Assembly: GCA_944323585.1 (NCBI GenBank)
Contig: CALUTA010000030.1
Location: 1 to 13,032 of the forward strand
Direction: 5' to 3'
Length of the DNA: 13,032 bases
Origin: Candidatus Gastranaerophilales bacterium
GTDB lineage: Bacteria; Cyanobacteriota; Vampirovibrionia; Gastranaerophilales; Gastranaerophilaceae
This document shows, piece by piece, positions 1-9,110 of the stretch (positions are counted from its first letter, which is position 1; each line of letters starts with the position of its first letter). Both the position numbers and the translations under genes were made by a program. The notes below the pieces were generated by a model. That model did not search any database. It was not told the origin of the DNA and saw nothing but the letters and a program-made list of their open reading frames with translations.

Positions 1-3000
1 TCTGTTCCGTTTGTGCCCTGAATAAAGTCTGCAAGATCTGCGGTTGTTTTATTAATATTAACTTTAACAGCGCCGTTATTTGTTTCATGTTTTACAAATT
101 CATACAAGTAATCACTGGTAAGAGTTGACAATTTACCTTCATTACCGCCGAGAGACAGATTAACATTATCTTTTCCATCTCCGCCGATTACCTGTATAAA
201 TTTGGAATCGAACGGATCATCTGCACCACTTACATGGTCAGCTGTTACGTTGATTGAGTCTATATTTATTGAAGCTTTTTCAGCAGAGCGGACATTCAAT
301 GTGTCTGAATTTGCTTCTTCGGCATTAGCACTCAAATCTGCATCAATTTTGATTGTACCTGTTCCTGTTAATTTACCGATATCATGTTCGGTAATCTTTC
401 CTTTGGTACCATTGCCTTCATGCAAATCAAGAGTGCCGTTGTTCATATCGAGTGTACCTTTAATATTTGCACCATCTACAAAAGATAGTTTTGAATTTAT
501 GCTTGTTGTGCCTGTACCTGATATAGTTTTATCAAGGGTGCCTGAAAGGAGCAGGCCCGCATTATTTGTAATTGTTCCGCCGAGATTTCCGGCAGTTGAT
601 GTGAGTTGACCGCTTGTAACTGTAACATTCTGCGATATCGAGGCATTGTTTATAACATTACCGCCTGCAACTGTTGTTGTACCTTCGCCAGAAACATCAC
701 CATTATTTGTTATATTTCCGTTGAATATCAAACTGCTACTATTTGTAATAGCACCCGAGTTGGAACCTGCTGTGAATGTCAGAGTTCCGGTGTTAGTAAC
801 TGTATTGCTATTTTCACCGCCAGTAAAGGTCAGACTGCCTGCGTTTGTAACGCCGTTTGCCGCTACAAATTGGTCTGCGGCAGTAGAGAAAATACCACCG
901 TTTGCAATAGTTATGGTATTCTGGCTGATTGACGCATTGTTTGTGATTGAACCTGAAAATTCAGCATCACCGTTTCCTGTGATATTATTATTTATGGTTC
1001 CGTTGTTACCGCTTAAGTTTATCTTACCTTCATTTTCAATAGTTCCGCCGATGTTGCTTACATCAGAGGTCAATTCAGCCCCGTTGTTTACGCTGATTGA
1101 CTGAGAAATCAAAGCATTGTTAGTTACTTCACCATCAATGACAGCTTGACCTGCGCCTTGAACTGCATTTGCGTTTGATCCGCCCGTAAACATCAGAGTG
1201 CCTGCATTTTGGATTGCCTGTGTTATTGTCAAATTGTCTGCATTTGTTGTAAGACCTGCGCCTGAGGCAATTGTCAATCCGTTCTGAGAGATTGAACCCG
1301 TATTTGCAACTGTTCCGCTCTGAACTGTGGTGTTACCTGCGCCTGTTATGCTGCCGGAGGTTGCTGTTGCACCATCAAACACCAGACTTCCCGTATTGTT
1401 TACTGCATTTGCATTTTCGCCATCATTAAATGTTAAGGTGCCTGCGTTTTGAATTGCACTTGTTATTGTCAAATTGCCTGCATTTGTTGTAAGACCTGCT
1501 CCTAACGCAATTGACAATCCGTTCTGAGCTATTGAACCCGTATTAGAAACTGTTCCGCTCTGAACTGTGGTGTTACCTGCGCCTGTTATGCTGCCGGAGT
1601 TTGCTGTTGCTCCGTTAAACGCCAGACTGCCGGTGTTATTTATATCATTTTTATTTTCTCCACCGATAAACTCAAGGCTGCCTGCGTTTGAGATTTCATT
1701 TGCTATAGTCAAATTGCCTGCATTTGTTGTAAGACCTGCGCCTGAGGCAATTGACAAATTTTTTTGTATCACATTTGCACTGTCGGAATTTGTAACGGTG
1801 CCGGTAATATTTAAAGCGCCTCCACCTGCTATATCGTTATTATTTGTCCCGCCGGTAAATGTCAGGCTGCCGGAGTTTGTTATAAGATTTGCAATGCTAA
1901 GCTTGTCAGCGTTTGTTGAGAAGTCAACACCGCTTGCAATATTCAAATCTTTTTGTGTAACAGTTGCATTCTCACCCAGAGTAAGCGTTCCGCCGTTAAG
2001 GTTTGTTGTACCAGAGGCTGTTTTGGCATCGGAAATTGCACTGTTAATTGTAATGTCGCCGTTTAGGTTCAAAGTCCCTACGTTGTAGATATCGTTTGAA
2101 GCAGTGTCAGTAGCGTCATCAACAATAATCTTACCATCTCCGGAAGTTGTCATATTGAGTTTTCCGGCATTGTAAATCGCTCCGCCTAATGTGGCAGCGT
2201 TGGCTGTAAATTGTGTTGTTCCACCCACACCGGCCCAAATATCTATTGTCTGATTTGCAGCATTGTAAATCGCACCGCCGTTAGCACTTGCGGAGTTGCC
2301 TTCAAACAGAGCATTGGTTATTGAAAATGTTCCACTTTGAATATTTGCAATTGCACCGCCGTTTCCGCCTTCGACAGAGTTGTTTTTGAAGTCAGTGTTT
2401 TCAAGTTCAACCGTTGCAGCTGAATTATTGGCATGGATTGCAGCACCGTCATTGATTGTTCTGTCATTGGCATAACGTTTTGCATCTTCAATACTTACAT
2501 CATTGATTTTGAGGTTAGTTGCATTTGTAAGTTCAAACATTGAACCATGTTTATCAGTCAGATTTGTATCAGTATCATTGCCCATTGCGCCGACTTCTAT
2601 TGAATGTCCGGTTAATGTCTGCTCTTCAAGAATTTCTTCAACCTGATCAGATGTAAGTCCTGATTTATCTATATTGCCGTCAGCTTTATAATAAGTATAC
2701 GTACCGTCTGTTTGCTGTTCCAGTCGTGTTGAGTCGGCATTAACTATAAGTTCCTTAAGTTCGCCGGATAAAACACTCTTATGTCCGTGCTCATCATATC
2801 TTCCAAGGATTGTAAATGTGCCTTCTGTCGTTGTATCAAGGTCACGATAGATATTGTATCTGTTAGATTCTTCAGGATTGCTTTCGTCTATAACAAAGCT
2901 GAAACCTCTGTTATTATAACCTTCACCGCCAACATACATGTTCAAATCACGAAGCGTATCCGTAGAGGATGGCCCGTCTTCAGCAATGTTAATGCTATCA

Positions 3001-6000
3001 ATGATGCTGCCGTTGGAACTTGCTGATGTAACCCCGTATTCATAAACGTTTGTAGCCCAGCTGAGTATTTCAATACCTTCCTGAACTTCAAGCTGCAAAG
3101 GATTAGAGGCTCCATCGGCATTTTGAATAAGCTGAATGTTTTTTCCGCCTTCTACCTGCCCTATCACACCATTATCATTTGTAATAAACAGTTCTGTAAG
3201 TGTTAATTTACCGCCATTGCTTGAATTTACTATAATTTTATCGGCAATCGGATTAGAACTAGCATCATCAAGATAAAGATCCACATCAACACTAAAATTA
3301 TTTGTTCCGGTTGCATTCAAAGTTTTAAATGTATAAGTATCGCCTACATTTCTATTTGATAGATTCAAGATAGAATTATTAATAGCAATATTCCCGTAAT
3401 TTTGTCCTGACTGTTCAAAAGATAACCCTGAATTATTAAAATTAAGAATATCATCACCTGTCGTAAAGCCGTTTGCAAAAATATAATTTGCATTGTAAAG
3501 ATTCAGGTTGTTGCCTGTTCCGGTCATTGTCCAGAATTTGTCAGCAAGAGTTATATCTGAATTTTCAACTCCGTTGCCTGAAATATTTGCAGTGCCGTTT
3601 CCGTTAAGATTAATATTTGCAATGCTGTTATTCGAGATTGTACCGCCTGAAGTTGTGTAATTCAGGACTGCGTTTGAAAGATTGATATCTGCACCTGCAT
3701 TCAGTCCGTAGTTTGAATTAAGTTCGACAATTCCGGCTGAGGCATTGATTGCGCCTGTAAAGTCTGAACCGTTTGCGCCGTTTGCATTTGAAAAAGTTAA
3801 AGTTGCATCCCCCGTTTTATTTATTGAACCTGCGCCTGAAATTGTCGAAGCAATTGTGTCTGCATTTGCAGAATTCAAAACTGAGCCTGAGTTAATAACA
3901 ACCTTTCCACCGTTTATGCCCGATGCAATAAGGTTAGCTGTTCCGTTAGCACCGCTGTCATTGCCGAGTGTAAGGATTGAACCAGAAAAATCCAATTTTG
4001 AACCTGCTGTACCGAGGTTTGTTGTTCCTCCTGTGGCTGTGATAACTGTGTAAGTAATAGTGTTGCCGAGGTTAAGCGTACCTCCGCTCTGTTCCGCAGC
4101 CGAATTTGCAATGCTGTTTATTGTTGCTGTTCCGTTTGTCTGGTTGAAGGTTGAACCCTTTGTAAGACTTGCGATAGTTGTTTCTCCGCCCGAAACATCA
4201 ACATCTGAAGCTGATACAGTATTTGTGAAGTTTGCAGTTCCCCCTGTTGTTGAAACAGTCGTATCTGATACAGTGCCCGTATAGTCAGCTGTTCCGCCGC
4301 TGGTTATCAATGTCGAACCGGTTACGGCGCCTGAAACATCTGCATCTCCTGAACCCGAAACTGTAATATTTGAACCAGCAACAGAGGCGCTGATAACAGC
4401 AGTTCCTCCTGAAACCGTAACAGTTGAATTGTTTGAAATTTGTGCTCCTTCTGCTACTGCAGCCGAACCGCCTGAAACATTGACCCGTGAGCCGGATATA
4501 TTTCCTGAGATTTCAGTTTCACCATTATCGCTGTTACTAATTGTTGAATTGTTTGTAATATTATTACTGATTGTTGTTTTACCACCGGAAGTTGATACCT
4601 GAGAAGCATTAACACTTCCTGTGATTGTTGTAGCACCTGATGTTGTATTTACAGATGAACTATTCAAGACATTGCCTGAAATATTTGTTTGCTCCCCACG
4701 GGCATTAATATTTGATGTAATAACATCACCGTTTATATTTGCAGTACCGTTATCAACATTTACCGTAGAATTAGAAACTTTTCCAATATCAACGGTGCCT
4801 GATGAACCGCTATTATTATTTATATTTACTATATTTCCATCAACTTTTGCCGTCAAACCTACAATGTCATCATTGATAACAATATTTGAATCAGATGCGG
4901 CATTTAAATTAATTATGTTTCCATTCTCAATTACACTTTGTGTATTGTCCGCTTGTTTATTGTCAATAGTGAGGGATTTACCGGCTTCTGATGTTGATAT
5001 ATTGATTGTGCCGGTGTTATAGATAGAAGAAGCACCGGTATTTTCCGTAATATTTGTATCTGTAAGTGTAATATTTGAACCGTTATTATAAATTGCAGAA
5101 CCCTCTCCTGCAGAATTTCCTGTAATGCTGGTATTGTTTAATTCAACAGATGCGTTTTGTCCTTCTGCATAAATGGCACCGCCATTGCTATTTACAATGT
5201 TGCCTGATATCGTTGAATTGTTTAAAGTAACTTTTGCACTGTCAGATACATAAATGGCACCGCCGGATTCTGCACTATTGGCATTGAACGTTGTCCCATC
5301 TGCCGTAACAGTTCCGCCTGAAGCGTTTATAGCACCGCCATTTTGAGCTTCATTATTTGAAAAGCTTCCGCCGGTGATATCTAGAGTTCCGCCTGCAATA
5401 TTGACTGCTCCGCCGTTTTGTGAGGCAGAGTTGTTTTTAAAGTTGGTATTGGAAACAACGGTTGTGCCGCCTGATATGTTCAACGCTCCGCCGTTTGCTG
5501 AACTAAACCCGTTGAAACTTAAAACATCCTTGATAGTTACAGTGTCGCCTGCATCGATTACGATTCCGCCGGTTCCGTTTGCTGTAATGTTGTGATTGTT
5601 GCCGGCAATTGTCAAAGAGCCGTTTGTCATATCGCCAAGAGTTTGTGTGACTTTTTCATCCTTAACAAGTCTGTAAATACGGTCGCTGTTTAATTCTACA
5701 TCAACAACACTGCCGTTAGCCGTAATGGTGTTGTTGTCAGAAACTGCGTTTTTCAGGTTGTATTTGCCTGCTTTCAAAACTCCGGTATTTTTATTCCAGG
5801 AAACAAGAGTGTTGCCTTCAAGCTCATTGCCGTTGGCATCAAGAAGAATTGTGTCTTCTTTTACATTTGTCAGTTTCCAGGTGCCGGCTTGAGAATCTAC
5901 TGCGCCGCCGACAAACCTGTTATCTGTACTGTTAATAATAGTGACTTTTGATATATTTACAGAAATACCATCTTTAGCAGTAAAATGACTATCCGTTGAG

Positions 6001-7334
6001 AAATAGTCAGCAATATTTCTGCCGGCATCAGCATCAAATGCTAATTCAACATCGTCATAAGCATGTGCCCAGCCAATATCTACAACATCCGCAGCTCCGT
6101 TGATAGAATCCAGCAAACCGCCGTAGATATTCATATTTACATGATGATTATCAGTCTTATCAAACCCACCGGATATGCCAAAATGAAGCGTTCCTCCATA
6201 CATATTAACAGTCTGGTCATACACAGCGTTGTTAATCGCAATTGTGCCGGCTGTAGGAGTTGTTATCGCTTCACCTGCCGAATTTGTCAGCGCAACATCA
6301 CTTTTGTTGATGTTGATTATGTTGCCCTCTCTGCTTGAACCCTGAGAATATCCGATAGAGTCGTTGAAAATTATGCTGTGGCCTTCGGAAGCATTAAGGT
6401 TTATGGTGCCGTTGTTAGTAATCGCATTGCTGAACGAATTGTTACCGGAGCCGACAGTGTTGCCGGTAAATTCAACATCCTTATTCTGCGCCACAATATT
6501 TAAAGTTCCGCCGTCGTTGTTGTTGATGGCACCGCCCGCAGAAGTTTCATTACCGTCTTGGCCGTTATTATACCCGTTAAGGTCAAAATTGTCATTTGCA
6601 TGGTTGTTGATGAAAGAACTGTCGATTATAGTGGTAACTCCGGAGGTACCCCATGTATCTATAGCGCCGCCATTGCCTTCAGTAGAGTTGCCGTCAAATG
6701 TGGAATTTTCTATAACAACAGTTCCGTTGGCATTTGCTATGGCAGCGCCGTTAAAGGATGTATTGCCGCTAAATGTTGAACCATTAATATAAACAGTTCC
6801 GCCATTGTTATATATAGCTGCGTCCTGATTACCGCTACCTGAATTGTTACTTATAGTTGAACTTGATATATGCAAAGTTCCGTTGTTATAAATTGCCTGG
6901 GTATGATTGTTATTAAAAGACGATCCGGTAATATTAGCAGTTCCTTTGTTCAACAGAAATTGGGTAAAATAACTTTGATTGAGGTTATTTATATTCAAAA
7001 TTTGATTGGTAGCAACAGTTATAGGCCCGGTTGTACCGCTCAAGAGGGTATGACCCGTAAGAGAATGGTTGTTGCCGTTAATCGTAAGCTCTGTAAGGGT
7101 ACTGTTTATATCGGTAATATTGTCGCCAAACGAAGTAGGACGTTCTACATCACCGACAAAATTAATAGATGGATCTGTCCCCTGCATAATAGCGTTATGT
7201 AAGGCATTCCAGTTTTGTGAAGCAAACCATTTTCCTCCAACATCTACGGCCTGAGCCTTCTGTATCCCAATCGAAAGCGACATCGACAATGCCAATGCGG
7301 TTAATAACATCCTGCTACTCTGCTTATTGTTCAT
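1..7334 (-). CDS. Giant secreted repeat-rich adhesin (Pmp/autotransporter-like passenger), 3' end outside window
   Basis: One stop-free minus-strand frame runs from ATG at 7334 to the left edge, giving 2444 whole codons and no stop. It opens with a signal peptide of 29 residues: KQSSR, a hydrophobic core, then AQA|VDV. The mature part is rich in Asn, Thr, Ser and Gly, and I saw no cysteine. In order: FxxN...GGAI(Y/N) motifs typical of Pmp-like beta-helices (about residues 125-275, 600-750 and 1610-1720), short repeats of about 19 residues (about 830-1100), a stretch like the autotransporter-associated beta-strand repeat (SGAGSINKTGDATLTFSNA, about 1160-1205), and three 80-residue repeats (about 1810-2049). 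Such proteins are exported by Sec and form surface beta-helices. A C-terminal beta-barrel or other anchor is not visible because the end lies outside the window. The start is supported by the signal peptide and a weak purine-rich leader (AAAAGAG) nine or so bases upstream. Adhesion is inferred. Confidence 0.9.
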   Translation of the reverse strand, partial: MNNKQSSRMLLTALALSMSLSIGIQKAQAVDVGGKWFASQNWNALHNAIMQGTDPSINFVGDVERPTSFGDNITDINSTLTELTINGNNHSLTGHTLLSGTTGPITVATNQILNINNLNQSYFTQFLLNKGTANITGSSFNNNHTQAIYNNGTLHISSSTISNNSGSGNQDAAIYNNGGTVYINGSTFSGNTSFNGAAIANANGTVVIENSTFDGNSTEGNGGAIDTWGTSGVTTIIDSSFINNHANDNFDLNGYNNGQDGNETSAGGAINNNDGGTLNIVAQNKDVEFTGNTVGSGNNSFSNAITNNGTINLNASEGHSIIFNDSIGYSQGSSREGNIININKSDVALTNSAGEAITTPTAGTIAINNAVYDQTVNMYGGTLHFGISGGFDKTDNHHVNMNIYGGLLDSINGAADVVDIGWAHAYDDVELAFDADAGRNIADYFSTDSHFTAKDGISVNISKVTIINSTDNRFVGGAVDSQAGTWKLTNVKEDTILLDANGNELEGNTLVSWNKNTGVLKAGKYNLKNAVSDNNTITANGSVVDVELNSDRIYRLVKDEKVTQTLGDMTNGSLTIAGNNHNITANGTGGIVIDAGDTVTIKDVLSFNGFSSANGGALNISGGTTVVSNTNFKNNSASQNGGAVNIAGGTLDITGGSFSNNEAQNGGAINASGGTVTADGTTFNANSAESGGAIYVSDSAKVTLNNSTISGNIVNSNGGAIYAEGQNASVELNNTSITGNSAGEGSAIYNNGSNITLTDTNITENTGASSIYNTGTINISTSEAGKSLTIDNKQADNTQSVIENGNIINLNAASDSNIVINDDIVGLTAKVDGNIVNINNNSGSSGTVDIGKVSNSTVNVDNGTANINGDVITSNINARGEQTNISGNVLNSSSVNTTSGATTITGSVNASQVSTSGGKTTISNNITNNSTISNSDNGETEISGNISGSRVNVSGGSAAVAEGAQISNNSTVTVSGGTAVISASVAGSNITVSGSGDADVSGAVTGSTLITSGGTADYTGTVSDTTVSTTGGTANFTNTVSASDVDVSGGETTIASLTKGSTFNQTNGTATINSIANSAAEQSGGTLNLGNTITYTVITATGGTTNLGTAGSKLDFSGSILTLGNDSGANGTANLIASGINGGKVVINSGSVLNSANADTIASTISGAGSINKTGDATLTFSNANGANGSDFTGAINASAGIVELNSNYGLNAGADINLSNAVLNYTTSGGTISNNSIANINLNGNGTANISGNGVENSDITLADKFWTMTGTGNNLNLYNANYIFANGFTTGDDILNFNNSGLSFEQSGQNYGNIAINNSILNLSNRNVGDTYTFKTLNATGTNNFSVDVDLYLDDASSNPIADKIIVNSSNGGKLTLTELFITNDNGVIGQVEGGKNIQLIQNADGASNPLQLEVQEGIEILSWATNVYEYGVTSASSNGSIIDSINIAEDGPSSTDTLRDLNMYVGGEGYNNRGFSFVIDESNPEESNRYNIYRDLDTTTEGTFTILGRYDEHGHKSVLSGELKELIVNADSTRLEQQTDGTYTYYKADGNIDKSGLTSDQVEEILEEQTLTGHSIEVGAMGNDTDTNLTDKHGSMFELTNATNLKINDVSIEDAKRYANDRTINDGAAIHANNSAATVELENTDFKNNSVEGGNGGAIANIQSGTFSITNALFEGNSASANGGAIYNAANQTIDIWAGVGGTTQFTANAATLGGAIYNAGKLNMTTSGDGKIIVDDATDTASNDIYNVGTLNLNGDITINSAISDAKTASGTTNLNGGTLTLGENATVTQKDLNIASGVDFSTNADKLSIANLITNSGSLTFTGGTNNNDIAGGGALNITGTVTNSDSANVIQKNLSIASGAGLTTNAGNLTIANEISNAGSLEFIGGENKNDINNTGSLAFNGATANSGSITGAGNTTVQSGTVSNTGSIAQNGLSIALGAGLTTNAGNLTITSAIQNAGTLTFNDGENANAVNNTGSLVFDGATATSGSITGAGNTTVQSGTVANTGSISQNGLTIASGAGLTTNADNLTITQAIQNAGTLMFTGGSNANAVQGAGQAVIDGEVTNNALISQSISVNNGAELTSDVSNIGGTIENEGKINLSGNNGTINNNITGNGDAEFSGSITNNASISQNTITIANGGIFSTAADQFVAANGVTNAGSLTFTGGENSNTVTNTGTLTFTAGSNSGAITNSSSLIFNGNITNNGDVSGEGTTTVAGGNVINNASISQNVTVTSGQLTSTAGNLGGTITNNAGLLLSGTLDKTISGTGTTSINSKLSFVDGANIKGTLDMNNGTLDLHEGNGTKGKITEHDIGKLTGTGTIKIDADLSANAEEANSDTLNVRSAEKASINIDSINVTADHVSGADDPFDSKFIQVIGGDGKDNVNLSLGGNEGKLSTLTSDYLYEFVKHETNNGAVKVNINKTTADLADFIQGTNGT
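1189..1908 (-). repeat. Three tandem 240-bp repeats inside the adhesin gene (80 residues each)
   Basis: Matching text recurs at exact 240-base offsets. The block at 1229-1260 returns at 1469-1500 and at 1709-1740. Bases 1321-1380 match 1561-1620 at 56 of 60 positions, with the first 39 identical. A degenerate, shorter fourth unit follows around 1867-1990. At the protein level each unit reads roughly as LTIxxxIxNAGTLxFxGGxN, then NTGSLxFxGATA, then ITGAGNTTVQSG. The unit boundaries are arbitrary. Confidence 0.9.
4030..4850 (-). repeat. Degenerate short repeats of about 19-20 residues in the adhesin
   Basis: The translated minus strand here repeats a unit of the form S-x-V-x-x-S-G-G-T-A-x-x-x-x-x-V-x (examples: VTVSGGTAVISASV, LITSGGTADYTGTV, VSTTGGTANFTNTV). 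Each unit would form about one beta-helix turn or two. The DNA copies have diverged, so this is an old repeat array unlike the fresh 240-bp repeats downstream in the gene. Confidence 0.75.
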
Positions 7335-7585
7335 AACTACTCTTTTCTTCTTTAATACCGTTCCGGTCCTACCATAATAAGTGCCACACTGTAATCATTT
7401 TGTTATTTCAATAATACATAACTGGCAAAAAAATATTAACATAAATACATCCTTTTTGCAATATTGTTAACATATATCCATCAAAAAAATTAGACTATGA
7501 CTATTTTTATACAAAAAATAAGTATTGTTCTTATAATTTTAATCCATATTTATATTTAATATTATTTCAATTTTTATTATTTTTA
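7335..7585. other. AT-rich intergenic region with the adhesin leader
   Basis: No coding frame is convincing here. Read on the minus strand towards the adhesin it contains a possible -35 TTGCCA (7423-7428) but only a poor -10 (TAACAA, 7400-7405), so the promoter is uncertain. A small dyad ACCG-GAA-CGGT (7357-7367) lies in the presumed 5' leader. Two imperfect direct copies of TTAACATA(a/t)AT..ATCC occur near 7437-7452 and 7467-7482; their meaning is unknown. Confidence 0.4.
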
Positions 7586-7615
7586 AACACCACATAATGA
7601 TTATTATGTGGTGTT
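7586..7615 (-). terminator. Perfect 13-bp hairpin after the flavoprotein operon
   Basis: The arms AACACCACATAAT and ATTATGTGGTGTT pair without mismatch around a 4-base loop. The hairpin lies 45 bases past the stop codon of the flavoprotein gene, where an operon terminator is expected. The following minus-strand sequence is AT-rich but not a clean T run, so it may be an imperfect intrinsic terminator or an mRNA 3'-end stabiliser. The opposite strand lacks a T run as well. Confidence 0.6.
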
Positions 7616-7660
7616 AATTTACACCGGTAAAAATTTTACAACGGCATTTTTATTTTTTAT

Positions 7661-8200
7661 TTAAACGGATGTCCCCATTTCGTAAACTTCAGATAATGCT
7701 TCGCTTCCTTCAACATCTCCTATGCCTTCGGCGCCAAGAGCTTTCACAACACCTTTGAGGGAACTTCTGTCAAAACAGTCAATCCAGCCCTGAAGCCCTT
7801 TAATTGCACCGTCCATCGAGTATTCACCCGTATCGGCTGCGGAGGCAAGAAGGTAAATGTCCGTAAATTTGTAATCAGTTCCGAACAGCGGGTTCGATCT
7901 GTCAAGAAGAGTCTTCATCTGTCCGCACATTTCATAATAATATATCGGGGTCGCAAAAACGATTACGTCAGCAGTTTTCATCTTGCCGACTATCGCATTT
8001 GCGTCGTCGTCTATTACGCAGTGGCGAATTCTCTGGCAGGCAAGACAGCCTTTGCAAAAACCGATTTTCTTGTCATAAAGATACTCAATTTCAACCTGAT
8101 TGCCCGCTTCTTCAGCACCTCTTGCAAATTCCTGCGCAAGTCTGTTTGAGTTGCCGTCTTTTCGTAAACTTGTTCCGATTATTAGGATTTTTTTTGACAT
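7661..8200 (-). CDS. Flavodoxin-fold NAD(P)H-dependent oxidoreductase with four-cysteine motif (iron-sulfur flavoprotein-like)
   Basis: The 179-residue product begins with a beta strand and an FMN phosphate-binding loop, IIGTSLRKDGNSNRLA (residues 7-22). It has the TPIYYYEMCGQMKTLLDR segment (84-101) typical of the NADPH-dependent FMN reductase/flavodoxin-2 group, which binds the isoalloxazine ring. Cysteines 49, 52, 55 and 61 form Cx2Cx2Cx5C, which fits the compact motif (Cx2Cx2Cx4-7C) of iron-sulfur flavoproteins. Many FMN-only relatives keep some of these cysteines, so a [4Fe-4S] cluster is possible but not proven. It is cytoplasmic and probably reduces quinones, electrophiles or electron carriers. 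The ATG at 8200 has a good ribosome site (AAAGGAAAG). It is the last gene of a three-gene operon, 31 bases after the hydrolase, and is followed by a hairpin. The substrate is unknown. Confidence 0.88.
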   Translation of the reverse strand: MSKKILIIGTSLRKDGNSNRLAQEFARGAEEAGNQVEIEYLYDKKIGFCKGCLACQRIRHCVIDDDANAIVGKMKTADVIVFATPIYYYEMCGQMKTLLDRSNPLFGTDYKFTDIYLLASAADTGEYSMDGAIKGLQGWIDCFDRSSLKGVVKALGAEGIGDVEGSEALSEVYEMGTSV

Positions 8201-8231
8201 AATCTTTCCTTTCTTTTTATCTTAAAGCTAA

Positions 8232-9107
8232 TTATACCGCCTCAAGCGCAAAGTGGTTTTGAATACAATCAAGAACCGTCCTGGCATATTCCTCGTGCTT
8301 GCCGTAGAAAATGTGCGACGCATTCGGAACTACTATTACCTGATTTTCATTCGGGTGTTTGCAATTAGAATTTATTTTCCGCATAAATTCTCCGGCATCA
8401 TCTCCGACCACACTGTCTTTTTCTCCAATGATAAACGAACCTCTCGGACGGATTGAATATAATGATTTTGTTTCGCCGTCCCCGCTTAGAACAGGACAAT
8501 TTTTGAGGTTCTCCGCATTGTAGAACCCGAGTACGGTGTTTGCGCTCATGGGTGAAAATCCGCCGAATAAATACGGCATTATATCGTTTCCTCTGCCTTC
8601 GTCAACAAACTTTTGCGCTGATTCCAGATAATAATCCTTTTGGGGCATTATGCTCCACCAGTAACTTAAATCTATCGGCGAACTGACAATAAAATAGTCT
8701 ACAAAATCATCAGGAGTATTCCCCAGATAATTTATAAGCTTGTTTGAGCCAAGCGAGTGGCTTGCAAGAATTATGTTCTTAAACCCCTGCGACTTTGCGT
8801 ATTTTACATAAGTCTCAACATCCTCATACACCGCCTCAAATTCATCAAATACAACGCCTGTGTTCCGCTGTTTGTGAATTGAAAAATCTGAATATGCAAT
8901 ACACGAAAATGAATCCATTGTATGCGCAATTATGCAGGCTATATTGTTTCTGCTCAATAATTCGCCGGCAGATGCAAGAAGATCGTTTTGAAATACGTTG
9001 CTGCAAATTCCTGTAAGCATTACAACTACCGTATCCATGCTGTTGTCGCCGTAGATTGCGCCCTTTAACTCAAGTCCGCGCGGGGTAACTACTCTTAGTA
9101 TTTCCAT
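8232..9107 (-). CDS. Alpha/beta-fold hydrolase (serine hydrolase)
   Basis: The 291-residue protein shows an alpha/beta hydrolase layout: an early strand VVVMLTGICSN (residues 27-37, oxyanion-hole region), the nucleophile elbow ASHSLGS with Ser118, a candidate acid Asp231 in IIGEKDSVVGDD, and catalytic His265 in VPNASHIF. The first glycine of the usual GxSxG is a serine here (S-H-S-L-G), which is tolerated in this superfamily. The overall pattern recalls the DUF1749-type hydrolases, but I cannot confirm that. There is no signal peptide, so it is probably a cytoplasmic esterase or thioesterase-like enzyme of unknown substrate. The start at 9107 sits 3 bases after the stop of the 76-aa gene, and its AGGAG lies inside that gene's last codons, so the two are likely translationally coupled. 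Grouping with a flavoprotein under a LysR regulator suggests a detoxification or small-molecule response. Confidence 0.85.
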   Translation of the reverse strand: MEILRVVTPRGLELKGAIYGDNSMDTVVVMLTGICSNVFQNDLLASAGELLSRNNIACIIAHTMDSFSCIAYSDFSIHKQRNTGVVFDEFEAVYEDVETYVKYAKSQGFKNIILASHSLGSNKLINYLGNTPDDFVDYFIVSSPIDLSYWWSIMPQKDYYLESAQKFVDEGRGNDIMPYLFGGFSPMSANTVLGFYNAENLKNCPVLSGDGETKSLYSIRPRGSFIIGEKDSVVGDDAGEFMRKINSNCKHPNENQVIVVPNASHIFYGKHEEYARTVLDCIQNHFALEAV

Positions 9108-9110
9108 TTT

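Noticed and set aside
202..7254. Many plus-strand open frames (for example 1567-2088, 202-609, 6364-6792) opposite the adhesin
   Set aside because: They are antisense to a continuous minus-strand frame with a signal peptide and clear repeats. Their translations are low-complexity, lack ribosome sites and show no domain signal; they stay open because of the repetitive codon pattern of the opposite strand.
8253..9016. Plus-strand frames opposite the alpha/beta hydrolase
   Set aside because: They are antisense to a gene with an intact catalytic triad pattern and ribosome site.
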